In this document: piece by piece, positions 1 to 12,585 of the stretch | How positions within the stretch are numbered: the stretch's first letter is position 1 | How the letters are laid out: each line of letters opens with the position of its first letter | Assembly (NCBI GenBank): GCA_036365145.1 | Contig: JAEOAD010001413.1 | Span: 3,050,001 to 3,114,000 of the forward strand | Source of the DNA: Orientallactaga sibirica | Taxonomy: Eukaryota; Chordata; Mammalia; Rodentia; Dipodidae | Direction of reading: 5' to 3' | Length of the DNA: 64,000 nucleotides | Program-made: the position numbers and the translations under genes | Notes under the pieces: model-generated | The model's database searches: none | The model's input: only the letters and a program-made list of their open reading frames with translations | What the model was told of the DNA's origin: nothing

Positions 1-5
1 CTTAA

Positions 6-158
6 GCTGGGCATGGTGGCCACAAGCCTTTAATCCCAGCACTTGGGAGGCAGAGGTAGTAGGAGGATCATGGCGAGTTTGAGGCCACCCTGAGACTACA
101 TAGTGAATTCCAGGACAGCCTGGACTAGAGTGAAACCCTACTTCAAAAAATTAAAATT
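6..158 (+). repeat. B1-like SINE
   Basis: Starts GCTGGGCATGGTGGCC and ends in an A-rich tail near 158. It is cut by nothing visible. Confidence 0.9.
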
Positions 159-230
159 ATGTATGTATATATTCTATAAACTTAAGACGGGGGAGGTGGT
201 CAATTTCTACTAGATCTTCTAGATCTTTAT

Positions 231-800
231 TCACTACAAACAGGCTTCAAAAATGCTTTCATGTTGAGAAGTGACAGCAGAGTGTTCAGCACTAGTGAAG
301 ACATCTCTATTATGTCTTCCAAGGCTCAGGGACAATTGTGGAAGAGGTGGCCCAAAGCTTGTAAGAGCCAAAGGACGGGGAGGAGTGCTTTGAACACTGC
401 ATTCCAGGCACTAAGTGACCGTTCTGTTCATGACCTTAAAGTGGCTGTCACTACCTACACAAGACCTGCATAATGGGGAGGGGATCAGATGACATTGAAA
501 CTGAAGGAGGAGCCAGGCGCGATGGCGGAACACCTTCAGTCCCAGCACAGGAGATCGAGGCAGGAGGATCATTGTGGGTTTGAGGCCAGCCTGGGCTAGG
601 GTGAAGACCCTGCCTCGAAAACCAAACCAAACCAATCCCCTCCCCCAAAATAGAAGAGGGACTCGTTGGAAAGAAGAAGGGGTTCAGAGGAGGCTGCGGG
701 GGGTGGGGGGACAAAAGAGGATGGTGGGAGGGGCCGATGATCAAAGTATATTGTGTCTGTTGCACGGAGGTTGTCAGTAAAAAAAGTCAAAAATCAAAAA
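231..800 (+). mobile_element. L1 3' end fragment with an inserted B1
   Basis: Sequence from 231 to 510 and 640 to 800 matches, segment by segment, the better preserved L1 3' end at 14803-15395 (shared words such as ACTACCTACACAAGACC). A B1-like SINE sits at about 511-636. Confidence 0.7.
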
Positions 801-925
801 TACCCCCAGTGTTGCCAGCTCAGTGTTGGGGAGGGAAAGGAGGGGGGAGGGGGAGGGAAGGAAAAAGCAGGTGATCTGGAAACGTAAGCAGTACCTCGCA
901 ACGTGTCCAGTTCCAGGCCTTCCGC

Positions 926-985
926 ATGTTTCCCTCCGGGAAGAAGAAGAGGAGGAGGAGGAGGAGGAGGAGGAGGAGAAGAAGG
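926..985 (+). repeat. (GAG/GGA)n purine microsatellite
   Basis: A near-pure run of AAG/GAG/GGA triplets lies at the edge of the CpG island. It would read as poly-Glu or poly-Arg in different frames, so frames across it should not be trusted. Confidence 0.9.
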
Positions 986-1039
986 GGGGGGCAGCAAGTA
1001 AGGACGACAACAGAAACACCAAAGCCACCTTTCACCGGG

Positions 1040-1560
1040 ATCAATCAAAGCAAATGGCGACGCAGGGAGGCGAGGGCAGGGCGGCGGGCAGGGGTCAGCT
1101 CTCAGACGACCGTGCCCGTGATCGTGATCGTGACACGGCGGGAGCAGGGTCACCCCGGGCCTCCGAGCACGTCCGGCCGTGGGAAGCCCTCGCCTCCCCG
1201 GGAGACGGCGCGTCCTGCGGCCCGGGTGGGGAGAGGGCTCCCCGGGGTCCTCCCTCACGCACACGCCCCTCCTCCGTCCCGTCCTCCCCGGAAACCGGCT
1301 CCGAGTCTCACCGTGTGCCCCGGGAGCCGCCGCCTGGGCCGGGCGAGAACGCCGAGCCGACTTCGGAGCTCAGGCCGGCCCGAAGGGCACCGCGTACACA
1401 CGGACACACACAGCCACACACCCCAGGCCCTCCCGATACCTCGACACACACACAATTGAGTCACAAAGGCCGGAAGTGTGTCAGCACCTCATCTTCCGGG
1501 ACCGCGCGCCGCTTCCCGGTTCTCTCTAGGAGGATGGGAGGACTCTGCATCTCGTTGGTC
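1040..1560 (-). promoter_or_regulatory. CpG island with probable minus-strand first exon
   Basis: This region is dense in CpG. On the minus strand an ETS-type CACTTCCGGCC (1478-1468) is followed about 160 bases on by a donor CACACG|GTGAGA at 1312/1311, consistent with a non-coding first exon at about 1470-1312. A second ETS core is at 1491-1497. Position beside AZGP1 suggests ZKSCAN1, whose first exon is non-coding in human, but nothing in the bases proves the identity. Long plus-strand reading frames through the island are low-complexity GC artefacts. Confidence 0.5.
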
Positions 1561-1705
1561 GAGTCTCTTTCTTTCCAGGTCTCCTCCCTCCCTCCCTCTG
1601 TCTCTCTCCCTCCAGCTTGCAGGTTAATGAAGGGGCATAGAGCGATGTTTGGTCTTTTCCTGATGCACATAGATTCTCCAGCTCACACAATAGTCTAGAA
1701 TATAT

Positions 1706-1729
1706 ATTGTGTGTGTGTGTGTATGTATG

Positions 1730-1786
<57 letters not shown>
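1706..1786. repeat. (TG)n then (TA)n microsatellite
   Basis: A short TGTG/TATG run passes into about 27 TA units, which are self-complementary. Confidence 0.95.
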
Positions 1787-1788
<2 letters not shown>

Positions 1789-1799
1789 TCTCCCGTCTT

Positions 1800-2470
1800 T
1801 TCTCTCTTGGGCCGTTTTTGCAGTAATTACAGTTATTACTAAGTAGTTAGCGATCGTAGTAATTGCGTGTCTGTGGCAGAGGAACTGAAGAAAGGTTGTA
1901 GACAGGGGAAGATCAAAGGGAAGCTACAGAAGGCTGGTTTCACAAATCTGCCCTGGTGAGTTGTGCCAATTGAGTAGGTGGTATTTTCAAATACTTGGCC
2001 TGTGGACAAAAGACATCTTTCTGTAAACAAGATAGTTATAAGGTTCTGAGCTTTGCTTCTGTGGGTAGATGCTATTATATATAGAAGTTTTAAAGGAGTT
2101 TTCGGAGTGATCGCAGACACTTTTGCCTCGGAGGTGCTTTCTTAACCTACAACAATTACGGCCCTGACCTGTTCTCATGGGCAAAGCAGGACTAAGGCTT
2201 CCCCTGATGCAAGGTTGTGACTGTCCTCGACATTCCAAGACAAGTGCACGGGAGACATCTAATGGAGCAGCTTGGATGTATGACTGCTACTGCTGGGGGA
2301 GATAACTTTATAAAAATACTCTACAACTAAAAATCAAATATCATAAAAGGAAATTTACAAAATGGAGGGGAAAAAAATCACATATCCTCTCTCTACCCTA
2401 ACATAACTGTAATGCGTTCTTTGAGGGTTTTGCTATGTAGCCCAGGCTAACATAGAGCTCTACACAGTTC
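1800..2470. other. Mostly unique DNA
   Basis: No gene or clear repeat is recognised until a degraded B1 piece at about 2420-2470. Reading frames here are short and unsupported. Confidence 0.5.
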
Positions 2471-2472
2471 AG

Positions 2473-4830
2473 GCTGGGGCTGGGCATGGTGGCGCACACC
2501 TTTAATAACAGCATCCTGGAGGCCAAGGTAGTCGGACCACTGTGAGTTTGAGGCCAGCTTGAGACTACATAATGAATTCCAGGTCAGCCTGGGCTAGAGC
2601 GAGACCCTACCTCGAAAAACCAAAACACAACAAACATATTGTTCAGGCTGCACTCAATCTTCTTTGTATAACCAGAAACCTAGGATAAAATTTACTGTGC
2701 TTAACAACAAAGTTTTAATAAGTCAGGAAATTAAAGAAAGGTTAGATCTCCTTGTCCTGTCCGTGGTGCCTGACTGTACAATCTCTCCATCACGTCATCT
2801 CCCAAATCCAGTGGATCACTAAAAAATGAGCAGAGGGGGGCTGGAGAGATGGCTAAGCGGTTAAGGCGCCTGCCTGCTAAGCCTAAGAACCTGGTTCCAA
2901 TCTCCAGGTCCCACGTTTAGCCAGATGCAAAGTGATGCAAGGGCGCAATGCCACACTTGCCCACAAGGGGGGCTCACGCATCTGGATTTCGTTCATAGCA
3001 GCTGAGAGACTGCTGGCACGCCCATTCTCTATCTGTCTCCCTCTCTCTCTCTCTGTCTCTCTCTAAAAATAAAAAATTTAAAAAGAACTTTAAAAATGAG
3101 CAGAGGGGCTGAGGAGATGGCTCAGCAGTTAAAGGTGCTTGCTTGCAAAGCCTAATGGCCCAGGTTCCATTCCCTAGCACCCACGTAAGCCAGATGCACA
3201 AAGTGACATATGCATCTGGAATTCATTTACAGTGACAAGAGGCCCTGGCTCTCTCTTGCACTCCCTCTCACTGTCCCTCTATTGTTCTCTCAAGTAAATA
3301 AAAATATTTTTAAAAATTAAAAATGAGGGGCTGGAGAGATGGCTTAGCGGTTAAGATGCTTGCCTGCAAAGACTAATGACTTGGGTTCGATTCCCCAGTA
3401 CCCATGTAAAGGCAGATGTAGTGGCTCATGTATCTGGAGTTCATTTGCAGTGGTTAGAGGCCTTGGTGCACCCACTTCTTCTCTCTCTCTCTTTCTCTCT
3501 CAAATAAATAAAATTTTTAAAAAAGGTTTATTTTAAAAAAATAGTCTGGCCAGATGTGATGGCAAATACCTTTAATCCCAGCACTCAGGAGGCAGAGATA
3601 GGAGGATCACCATGAGTTTGAGGTCACCCTGAGACTACATGGTGAATTCCAGGTCAGCCTGGGCTAGAGTGAGACCTTACCTCAAAAAACAAAACAAAAC
3701 AAAAAACAAAAAAACAAAAGTCTGTTTTAAAAAGGGAATATATATGTTGAGGTGGGACATGGAAGACAGTGGTTCTCAATATATGATGCCTGACCTGTTG
3801 GCATCTGTATCACCTGGGAGCCAATCAGAAAGGTATCTTTCTTTTTTCTGTGTGTATGTGTGTGTGGGGATGCTCCACAAGCTCACCTACATTGGGGGTG
3901 TGAGCCTATGGTGGCCAGAGTGGAACATTGTGTGTCCTGCCCCGTCACTCTTCTGCCTTTTTTTTTTTTTTTTTTTGGTTTGGTTTTCCGAAGTAGGGTC
4001 TCACTCTAGCTCAGGCTGACCTGGAATTCACTGTGTAGTCTCAGGGTGGCCTCAAACTCACAGCAATCCTCCTACCTCTGCCTCCTGAGAGCTAGGATTT
4101 AAGGCGTGCGCTACCATGCCCGGCTTGCCTGGTCTTATTTTTATTTTATTTTATTTTATTTTATTTTATTTTATTTTATTTTATTTTATTTTATTTTATT
4201 TTTATTTACTTATTTGAGAGCAACAGATAGGCAGAAAGAGAAAGAGGCAGAGAGAGAGAGAAAATGGGTGCACCAGGGCCTCCAGCCACTGCAAACAAAC
4301 TCCAGATGCATGCGCCACCTTGTGCATCTGGCTTACATGGGTTCTGGGGAATTGGGCCTCGAACCAGGATCCTTAGGCTTCACAGGCAAGCGCTTAATGA
4401 CTAAGCCATCTCTCCAGCCCTGCCTGGTCTTTTTTTTGAGTTGGAATCTCCACTGATTCCAGAGTAGGATCTCACTCTAGCCCACGTCAACCTGAAACTC
4501 ACTCTGAAGTCCCAGACTAGCCTGGAACTCACAGGGATCCTCCTACCTCTGCCTCCCAGAGTGCTGGGATTAAAGGTGTGCACCACCACGCCCAGCCAGA
4601 GAAGTACTTTTTGAAGCCCACTCAGACCTACCTTGGCTGAAACTGAGGGTGGGATCCAGAAATCTCTTTCTTCTCCTCTTCCCCCTCTTGTTTTTCCCCC
4701 TCCCCTCTGTGTATCACTCTTTCTCCCTCTCCCCTTCTCTCTCCAGACAAGATCTCACTATGTAGCTCTGGCGGGCCTGGGACTCATAATCGTCTTGTCT
4801 CTGCCTCTGGAGATGCTGGGATTATGAAAG
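2473..4830. repeat. SINE cluster
   Basis: Copies: B1 + 2479-2632; DIP-like + 2836-3085 (long variant with the CAATGCCACACTTGCCCACA segment), + 3105-3318 and + 3327-3525; B1 + 3546-3720; B1 - 3957-4124; DIP-like - 4201-4420 behind a (TTTTA)n run at 4136-4200; B1 - 4431-4596; old B1 - 4745-4826. Unique sequence at 3740-3955 holds nothing recognised. Confidence 0.88.
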
Positions 4831-5084
4831 AAGAGATTTGGATACCTGCGTGTACCCATGGAAGACCGTGTGAAGGTGATGGGCATCTACAAGCCAAAGA
4901 GTTGAGTGAACTCCAGCCATGGCCACACCTTTTGGACTCTCATTCTCCTTAACCATGGAGCCAGTAAGCCTTCTATCGTTGGTGCCCAATAAACTACTGG
5001 CCGCCCCAGCCCCTGTTGTGGTTCCCCAATGTGATGGACGATTCATCTTCATGGTCAGCTTGACTACATTTAAAGTCACCTACG

Positions 5085-5302
5085 GGGGCTGGAGAGATGG
5101 CTTAGGGGTTAAGGCGCCTGCCTCCTAAGCCTAAGGACACTGGTTCCAATCTCCAGCGGTTCCAATCTCCAGGTCCCACGTTTAGCCAGATGCCAAGTGA
5201 CGCAAGGGCGCAATGCCGCACTTGACCACAAGGGGGCGCGCACATCTGGATTTCGTTCGCAGCACCTGAGACACTGCTGGTGCCCCCATCTCTGTCTTCC
5301 TC

Positions 5303-5347
<45 letters not shown>

Positions 5348-5400
5348 GTGTCTCTCTCCAAAAAAAAAATAAAATAAAAAATAAAAAGTTTTTAAAAAAT
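5085..5400 (+). repeat. DIP-like SINE, long variant, with (TGTC)n
   Basis: The head GGGGCTGGAGAGATGGCTTA is followed by a partial duplication of the B-box region (TCCAATCTCCAG occurs twice) and a (TCTG)n run at about 5306-5336. The A-rich tail is near 5370-5400. Confidence 0.88.
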
Positions 5401-5868
5401 AATAAAGTCACCTACGATATTAGTGAGGCCCACCGCTGGGTATGTTTGTGAGGACAAGTCCAGAGAGTGATAAACACTCATGCTGAATGTGGGAGACACC
5501 ATCCATGGGATGGAGGTCTAGATGGAACAAAAAGGGCGACAGGAAAAAAGGCAGTGGAGTACCCGAATTCCCTCTCCACCCACTGCTCTATCACCATGAT
5601 GTAAAAGCTTTTCTCTGCCCACATTTTCCATGATGATGGGTTGTGCCTGCCGAGTCCATGAGCCTCTCCCAAATTCTTCTTTCTTCAAGTTGTTTTCCTC
5701 GGAATTCAAGTTATTTTCCTCGGGAATTTTTCACAGCAAGGGCAGTCTGATTAATACACTCAGTTATAAACTGGATTGGAGGGTCCTTAGGTCATAGGAT
5801 ATTGTAAGGATATGTGGATGTAAATGGTAAGCAGGTACTGGGATTGCAGGCAGTGTGCCACCATGCTA

Positions 5869-5875
<7 letters not shown>
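5401..5875. other. Unique DNA
   Basis: No gene signal is seen. Short frames are unsupported. Confidence 0.4.
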
Positions 5876-5912
<37 letters not shown>

Positions 5913-7434
5913 AGGTAGGGTCTCACTCTGGTCCAGGCTGACCTGGAATTAACTATGTAGTCTCAGGGTGGCCTCGAACTCTCAGCAATCCTCCTACCTC
6001 TGCCTCCTGAGTGCTGGGATTAAAGGCGTGCGCCACCACGCCTGGCTGCTAAGCATATTTTAATAAATGTCTTTATGTAATTAATTATTTGAGAGAGATA
6101 GCAAGCGAGAGACAGGCAGATAGAATGGGCACACCAAGGCCTCTAGCTTTCGCAAACGAACTACATAGACATACACCACTTTGTGCAACTGGCTTTACAT
6201 GGGTACTAGGGAATCAAACTCAAGTCCTAAGACTTTGCAGGCAAGCACCTTAACCACTGAGCCATCTCTCCAGCCTCACACCAAGCATTTTTTTTTGAGG
6301 CAAGCCCAACAGACTGCCTTTTTATGAGAGAGTGAGAGAAAGAGAGACAGGGAGAGAAAACTGGTGTGCCAGGGCCTCCAGCCCTTGTAATTGAACTCCA
6401 GGTATGTGTGCCACCTTGTACACACGTGCAATCTTGTACATGCATCACCTTGTGTGTCTGGCTTATGTGGGGATCTGGGGAATCGAACACGGGTCCTTAG
6501 GCTTTGCAGACAAGCACCTTAACCACTGAACTATCTTTCCAGCCCTACACTAAGCATTTTTACATGGGTACTGAAAATTGAACTCATGTCCTCACACTTG
6601 TGAGACAAGTACTTTGCTGACTGAACTATCTCCTCAGCCCCTCATTGTCATCTTTTAGTTTTTGTTGGCAGTTTTAATAAATGTACATAGTGTATTTTAT
6701 TTATTTTTACTTTAATTTTCAGAGGCAGGGTCTCACTCTAGCTTGGGCTGACCTGGAACTCACTCTGTAGTCCCAGACTGGCCTAGAACTCCCAGTGATC
6801 CTCCTACCTCTGCCTCAGTACTGGGATTAAAGGTGTGCGCCACCACACTGGGGCATGATGTATTTGATCACAAACCGCTCCCATTACCTTCTTTTGTACC
6901 CTCCTACTGAACCCCTCTTCTTTCCCCCTTCCATTGAACCCTTTCTTCTTTCTTTTTTTAAAATTTTTAAAATTTATTTGCAAGCAGAGAGAGAGAATCA
7001 GAGAGAGAGAGAGAGAGAGAAGGGAGACAGACAGAGAATGGGCATGCCAGGGCCTCTAGCCACTGCAAATGAACTCCAGATGTATGTGCCCCTTGTGCAT
7101 CTGGCTTATGTGGGTCCTGGAGAATCGAACCGGGATCTTTTGGCTTTGCAGGCAAACACCTTAACTGCTAAGCCATCTCTCCAGCCCTTCTTTCTTTCTT
7201 TTAAAATTATTTTATTTTTATTTATTTTAGGAGACAGTGAATGAGGGAGGGAGGGAGAAAGAGGCAGATGGAGAGAGAGACAGACAGACAGAGAGACAGA
7301 GAGAGAGGGAGGGAGGATGGGCCTCCAGCCACTGCAAACGAATTCCAGATGCATGTGCCACCTTGTGCATCTGGCTTACGTGGGTCCTTTGGCTTTGCAG
7401 GCAAGTGCCTTAACTGCTAAGCCGTCTCTCCAGT
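5876..7434. repeat. SINE cluster, all minus strand
   Basis: Copies: B1 - 5876-6048; DIP-like - 6056-6276, - 6300-6545, partial - 6546-6641; B1 - 6690-6853; DIP-like - 6958-7188 and - 7203-7434. Each ends in the complement of the GGGCTGGAGAGATGGCT head. Confidence 0.88.
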
Positions 7435-8194
7435 TCAGAACCTTTTCTTCCTTCTGCCCCTCTTCTATTTTGATGTCTTTATTTTTGCCCTCCTCCATCA
7501 TCTGTGATGAACTATGGATAGGCCCAGTATTGGTCAGGTCTTGCGCAAGTAATGAGAGTTGCTGTGAGGTCATGGGTGCAATGGCCACTCTGGGTCCAGA
7601 CGACACATTCCATAGCATTCCTCCCCATCCTTTGGCTCTTACATTCTTTCCATCTCTTCTACAATGTTCCCTGAGTCTTGGAGGGTTTTATAGAGATAGT
7701 TTTTATTTTTATTATTTTTATTATTTTTTATTTATTTTTGGAGAGACAGAGAGAGATCGACAGAGAGTGAGAGGGAGACAGAAATGGGCACGCCAGCAGT
7801 CTCTCAGCTGCTGTGAACGAAATCCAGATGCGTGTGCGCCCTTGCCTCACTTTGCATCTGGCTAAACGTGGGACCTGGAGATTGGAACCGCTGGACATTG
7901 GAACCAGCGTTCTTAGGCTTAGCAGGCAGGCGCCTTAGCCACTAAGCCATCTCTCCAGCTCTAGAGATAGTTTTGAGTCTTCTCAGCAGTCACTTCTATC
8001 TGCAGAAAGCTTCTGTGACCAAAGGTGAGAGCAGCACTAATCTATGGGCATAAACATGAACATCTAGAAGGCAATTTGAAAGGCACAACCTAGCCAAACC
8101 ACACTAGTGGCTTTCCCCTAGTGTCGATGACCTTCCCAGTCATAGGCTTTTTAAAAAAAAATTATTTTTATTATTATTATTTTTTTGGAGAGAG

Positions 8195-8235
<41 letters not shown>

Positions 8236-8720
8236 GACAGATAAAGATGGGCACGCCAGCAGTGTCTCAGCTGCTGAGAACGAAATCCAGATGTGTGCAC
8301 CCCCTTGTGGTCAAGTGCAGCATTGTGCCCTTGTGTCATTTTGCATCTGGCTAAACGTGGGACCTGGAGATTGGAACCGCTGGAGATTGGAACCAGTGTT
8401 CTTAGGCTTAGGAGGCAGGTGCCTTAACCCCTAAGCCATCTCTCCAGCCCCCCAGTCATAGGCTTTTGACTAGGTTTACAGTACCAGGCATGAATTTCCT
8501 CCCATGGACTGGGCCTCAGACCCAATTGGAGAGCACCAGCCCCTCATTCTTGCCATCATTTAACTGCCAGAGCAAACAATGGAGCTTCTATTCATATGGG
8601 AGAAAACAGACAATAATCCTATGCGTAATCAATTGCGACAACTCCATAGAAATGCTAGGAGGAAAAGAACATGCATTTGTACATGAAATCCTTGACAGCA
8701 CTTCTGCCTTGTTTCCTGAG
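6868..8720 (-). mobile_element. L1 3' region, minus strand, broken by SINEs
   Basis: Pieces at about 6868-6955, 7435-7700, 7962-8148 and 8450-8720 share words with the other L1 3' regions of the window (TCTATTTTGATGTC, CCATAGGCTTTTGA, CCTCCCATGGA). DIP-like long variants are inserted at 7700-7961 (-) and 8150-8449 (-). Confidence 0.65.
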
Positions 8721-9290
8721 GAGAGCCTCCAAGAGCAGAGACCGCCGCTCCCGCAAATAGCCATGGCACATAGGAGATAGTGTTGGCAACCCTGAGGTTC
8801 TAGAACTGTTGGCAAACAAGCTCAATGGATGATAGCATGTGGCTTCCACCCAGGAGTTGTGAAAGAACTCAAGGTAAAAGTGTCGAAGGATTCATGAAGC
8901 ATAATGACTTACAATGACTCAGAGATACTGTGATGAATGACTGGCTGGTGGCCCAAACAAACAAGCGTTCCTAAAGAGCGTTCTAGCAAGGACACCTTTC
9001 AACTTTCACTTCACGTTGCAAAAGCTGGTGGAGTTATGACCACAGGGGAGCCAGCATCCTGCACTAGGGGCTTTCTGGGATATGCTTCTTGGTATAACTA
9101 GTCACTTTTCCTTCACAAATTCCTTGGTGTTCTCTCTGTGAGAGCTGGGTGAGTCTTGGATTTAAGGTAAATACCACAGAGGCAACCTATGCTTGACTCT
9201 ATCACAACCATAGGGGCATGAACTAAATTTAGCTAGGGGTTTTTTGGGGGGCTATTTAGATTACATGACTTTTGGGTTTCAACCCTACCT
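8721..9290. other. Unique DNA
   Basis: No recognisable gene or repeat. Confidence 0.4.
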
Positions 9291-9293
9291 ACC

Positions 9294-9552
9294 TTTCTTT
9301 TCTTTTCTTTTCTTTTCTTTTCTTTTCTTTTCTTTTCTTTTCTTTCTCTTCTCTTCTTTTCTTTTTTCTTTTCCTTTCCTGTCCTATCATTTCTTTTCTT
9401 TCTTCTTTTTTTTTTTCAAAGTAGGGTCTTGCTCTAGCCCAGGCTGACCTGGAATTCACTATGTAGTCTTAGGCTGGCTTTGAACTCACAGTGATCCTCC
9501 TACCTCTGCCTCCCAAGTGCTGGGATTAAAGATCTGCATCACCATGGTGGGC
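9294..9552 (-). repeat. (CTTTT)n microsatellite and minus-strand B1
   Basis: A TTTTC pentamer run at 9297-9400 is fused to the tail of a minus-strand B1 (9400-9552), as expected for decay of a SINE A-tail. Confidence 0.9.
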
Positions 9553-9633
9553 TGATTCTCAGACCTTTCTGATGGTGGTACTGTGGCACATGTCCTATCA
9601 CCTTCCTCTTCAGGATGTTAGATCTTAGAGTGC

Positions 9634-9739
9634 TGCCTAGAATCCCCCAGTGAGGGGCTGGGGGCGTGGCTCAGTGGTAGAACTCCTGCCTAGAATCCCC
9701 CAGTGAGGGGCTGGGGGCGTGGCTCAGTGGTAGAGCTAG
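9634..9739 (+). repeat. Tandem duplication of an ID-like tRNA-derived fragment
   Basis: Two units of 53 bases, almost identical, each contain GGGGCTGGGGGCGTGGCTCA followed by GTGGTAGA. This is the 5' half of an ID/BC1-type SINE with an intact A box. Confidence 0.85.
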
Positions 9740-10225
9740 AAATCAAAGATGATCTGACTTCTTATGTCTTGCCTAGTTCCCTAGACCTGTTTTTCCACAA
9801 ACAACCTGGGCCCTCTCCTGGGAGGGAGGTCTCGGTTCTAGGAAGCATTATGGTGGTCAAGTTTAGCCCCTAGAACTTGATGTCAGGGCTAGCCTCTTCC
9901 TGGGACAACCCCTAGCCCTAATCAACCAGCTGGCCTTCAGGTTCACCAGAGCTGGAAGGCAGGGTCCACCACTATAAGGTTATAAATACCTTTGCGTACT
10001 CTCTGAGCTGCCTGACCACTTGTGAACTTCCAGCTCCTGGCGGGGGATCCCCTAGCCCTTACTCTGTATATGGGCTCTTTATCCCCTCCAGCTTCCCCAC
10101 AGGGAAGAAGCTCTTTAAACTTCCTTTTTTCTCTTTTCTTTCTACTGTTTTTTCCTAGGCCCTGCAAGTGGGATCTCTAGCCACCGTGGGTACCTTTTCT
10201 TGGCTCTGTACTTCCTTTGATAATT
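9740..10225. other. Unique DNA
   Basis: No gene or repeat recognised. Confidence 0.4.
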
Positions 10226-10229
10226 ATAA

Positions 10230-10264
10230 TAATTAAAAAAATGTTTTATTTATTAGCAATAGAC

Positions 10265-10301
<37 letters not shown>

Positions 10302-10483
10302 TGGTGGTGGTGTTGGGGGGGGGGGAAATGAGTGCACCAGGGCCTCTAGCCACTGCAAACGAATTCCAGATGCATGCGCCACCTTGTGCATCTGGCTTAC
10401 GTGGGTCCTGGGGAATCAAGCCTCCAACCAGGGTCCTTAGACTTCACAGGCAACCATTAACAGCTAAGCCATCTCTCTAGCCC
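10230..10483 (-). repeat. DIP-like SINE
   Basis: Purine microsatellite (GA)n and a G-run at 10313-10324 precede the SINE body. It ends in the complement of the head. Confidence 0.88.
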
Positions 10484-11399
10484 AATAATTATAATAATTT
10501 AATAATTATCCTTCTCAGTCTTTTTTATTCAATTCTTTCATTAAAATAGAAGCAAATCTAGGGTTTAGGATTCAAGGACTTTTCTGAACCCTGTGTACCA
10601 CGTTACAATTATGGAACTTCCCCTGGCTCTGTAATTTTCAAAAAGTTCCCTCCCTCCTATAACTGTGTCTGGTCTAGAAGTTCATCCCAGCAACGTGAGG
10701 TTGTCTGCTACACCCTGCTTTAACATTTTCCCAGAACGTGTCAACATTCCCTCTGGAGGAAGAGAGGGGGCTCAGAGAAACCTTTGGGAAGAGAGAGGGA
10801 CTGTGTTTCAGATTCTGAGGGGCACACAGGTTGCTTGAACTGCAGAGAGATGCTCTGCTCAGTTAGAGAATGGCCAGATGGCAGCTGTGAGCTCCCTCCC
10901 TGTGTAAACATACCTCACCCTGCCGAGTAAACAGGCCTCCCTGGACCAAGAGAGGCCCCGGCACCACTTCTGTGTGGTGTGACCCACAAACGGGAAGACC
11001 CAAGCACAGGGCGGTGGATTTGGGTGATGTTTAATCTTGGGCCCCAGCAACAGGGTCATCTGTCCTTGCTCCCTTTCTCCTGTGTAAACAGGGCTGGTGG
11101 AACCACGTGATTCAAAAACTGCCAAGCCCTGGCTCTCCCCCTGGCTTCTATAAACACATTACAAAGAATCTTTGTAAGTGTCCAGGGGCAGCAGTCCTGC
11201 CCAGGCAGGGAGGTGTCTTGGGAGGTAGTAAGGTGGAGCAGCAGGAGGGGGACAGTGGAGCCTACTAATCCCTGCAGATAACTAAAGAGAAGAGGGCTTG
11301 TCACCCGAGGGACCAGGAGGAACGGGTGTTAGAGTGGGGAAACCCTTGTTCCCATATATCCCACAGATCTCAACAGTCCTACCTAAGCATGCGACATCA
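10484..11399. other. Unique DNA
   Basis: About 0.9 kb free of SINEs. The minus-strand frames at 10859-11304 have no recognisable domain. The segment TGTGTAAACA occurs twice (near 10901 and 11080), an exact short repeat of unknown meaning. Confidence 0.4.
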
Positions 11400-11550
11400 A
11401 GTTTGTTTTGTTTTAAAGGCAGACGCTCATTCTAACCTAGGCTGACCTGGAACTCACCCTGTAGTCCCAGGCTGGCCTTGGAACTCACAGGGATCCATCC
11501 TCCTACCTCTGCTGGGATTAAAGTTCCCAGGTTTTTTTTTTTTTTTTGCC

Positions 11551-11601
<51 letters not shown>

Positions 11602-12053
11602 TTCGTTTTGGGTTTTTGAGGTAGGTTCTTACTCTAGTCTAGGCAAACCTGGAGAGATACAGAAATAGACAGGCAGAGAGAGAGAGAACGGGCACGCCAG
11701 GGCCTCCAGCCACTGCAAACGAACTCCAGATGCATGTGCCCCCTTGTGCTTCTGGCTAACGTGGGTCCTGGAGAATCGAGCCTCGACCCAGGATCCTTAG
11801 GCTTCACAGGCAAGTGCTTAACCACTAAGCCATCTCTCCAGCCCTAAATATTTTATTTTTATTTATTTGAGAGAGAGAGAGGGAGACAGAGAGAGGGAGA
11901 ATGGGCGTGCCAGGGCCTACAGCCACTGCAAATGAACTCCAGATGCATGCACCACCTTGTGCATCTGGCTTACATGGGTCCTGGGGAATCCAACCGAGGT
12001 CCTTTGGCTTTGCAGGGCAAGTGCCTTAACTGCTAAGCCATCTCTCCAGCCCC
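11400..12053. repeat. SINE cluster, minus strand
   Basis: B1 - 11400-11530 with an AG/CT microsatellite at 11557-11600; a B1 stub at 11600-11644; DIP-like - 11646-11845 and - 11846-12053. Confidence 0.85.
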
Positions 12054-12585
12054 CCACCCCTTTTTTTTTAAAGGAGCCTTCCAACTTGGATAAGCTCAAG
12101 GCTGTGAGTCAGAAGTCTGTTTCAGACCCACTACCTTTCCAGAGTTATCTCCTCCTCCTCATTTTCCTCCTGGATTCATTTATCACCTTGGTAAAAATTC
12201 TGAGAAAAGGACAATCAACAGCTTGTTGTGCCCAGAGTGGAACTTGGCAGGAATTGCTGTTACTACCTTTTCCATCCAAGGCAATTCATAAATGTCTAAA
12301 TTTCCAGGGCACATTGTGGAGGCTTCACGAGGGAGTGAGAACCAACAAACCCTTCCATTCACAGACAAAAAGTGGTGCCGGGAGGTGTGGCTGGGGGGCA
12401 AAGATGAGCTCAGAGGCCTTTGAGAATAAATTCCCCACACAGTGTTGTTGAACAGGCATGGTCAAACCACTGCCATCAGCCACCTGTTTTTTTTCTATTG
12501 CTGGTGATCGAAGAAATTTGTTTAGACATTTTAATTTACTTATGTGCACAAATGTGTGTGTGCACGTGCATATGGGAATTATGAG
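12054..12585. other. Unique DNA before an LTR element
   Basis: No gene recognised. A TG-rich patch lies at 12550-12575. Confidence 0.4.

Noticed and set aside
823..1698. Long plus-strand reading frame of 291 codons over the CpG island
   Set aside because: It contains poly-Glu from a GAG microsatellite and Pro/Arg-rich GC translation. There is no domain, and frames are open on both strands as expected for CpG-rich DNA.
2836..3085. A tRNA gene, from the A and B box matches
   Set aside because: The boxes belong to SINE heads repeated throughout the window; no cloverleaf with a paired acceptor stem and anticodon arm is kept.
5306..5336. CRISPR-like short repeats
   Set aside because: This is a plain (TCTG)n microsatellite with no spacers, in a mammalian genome.
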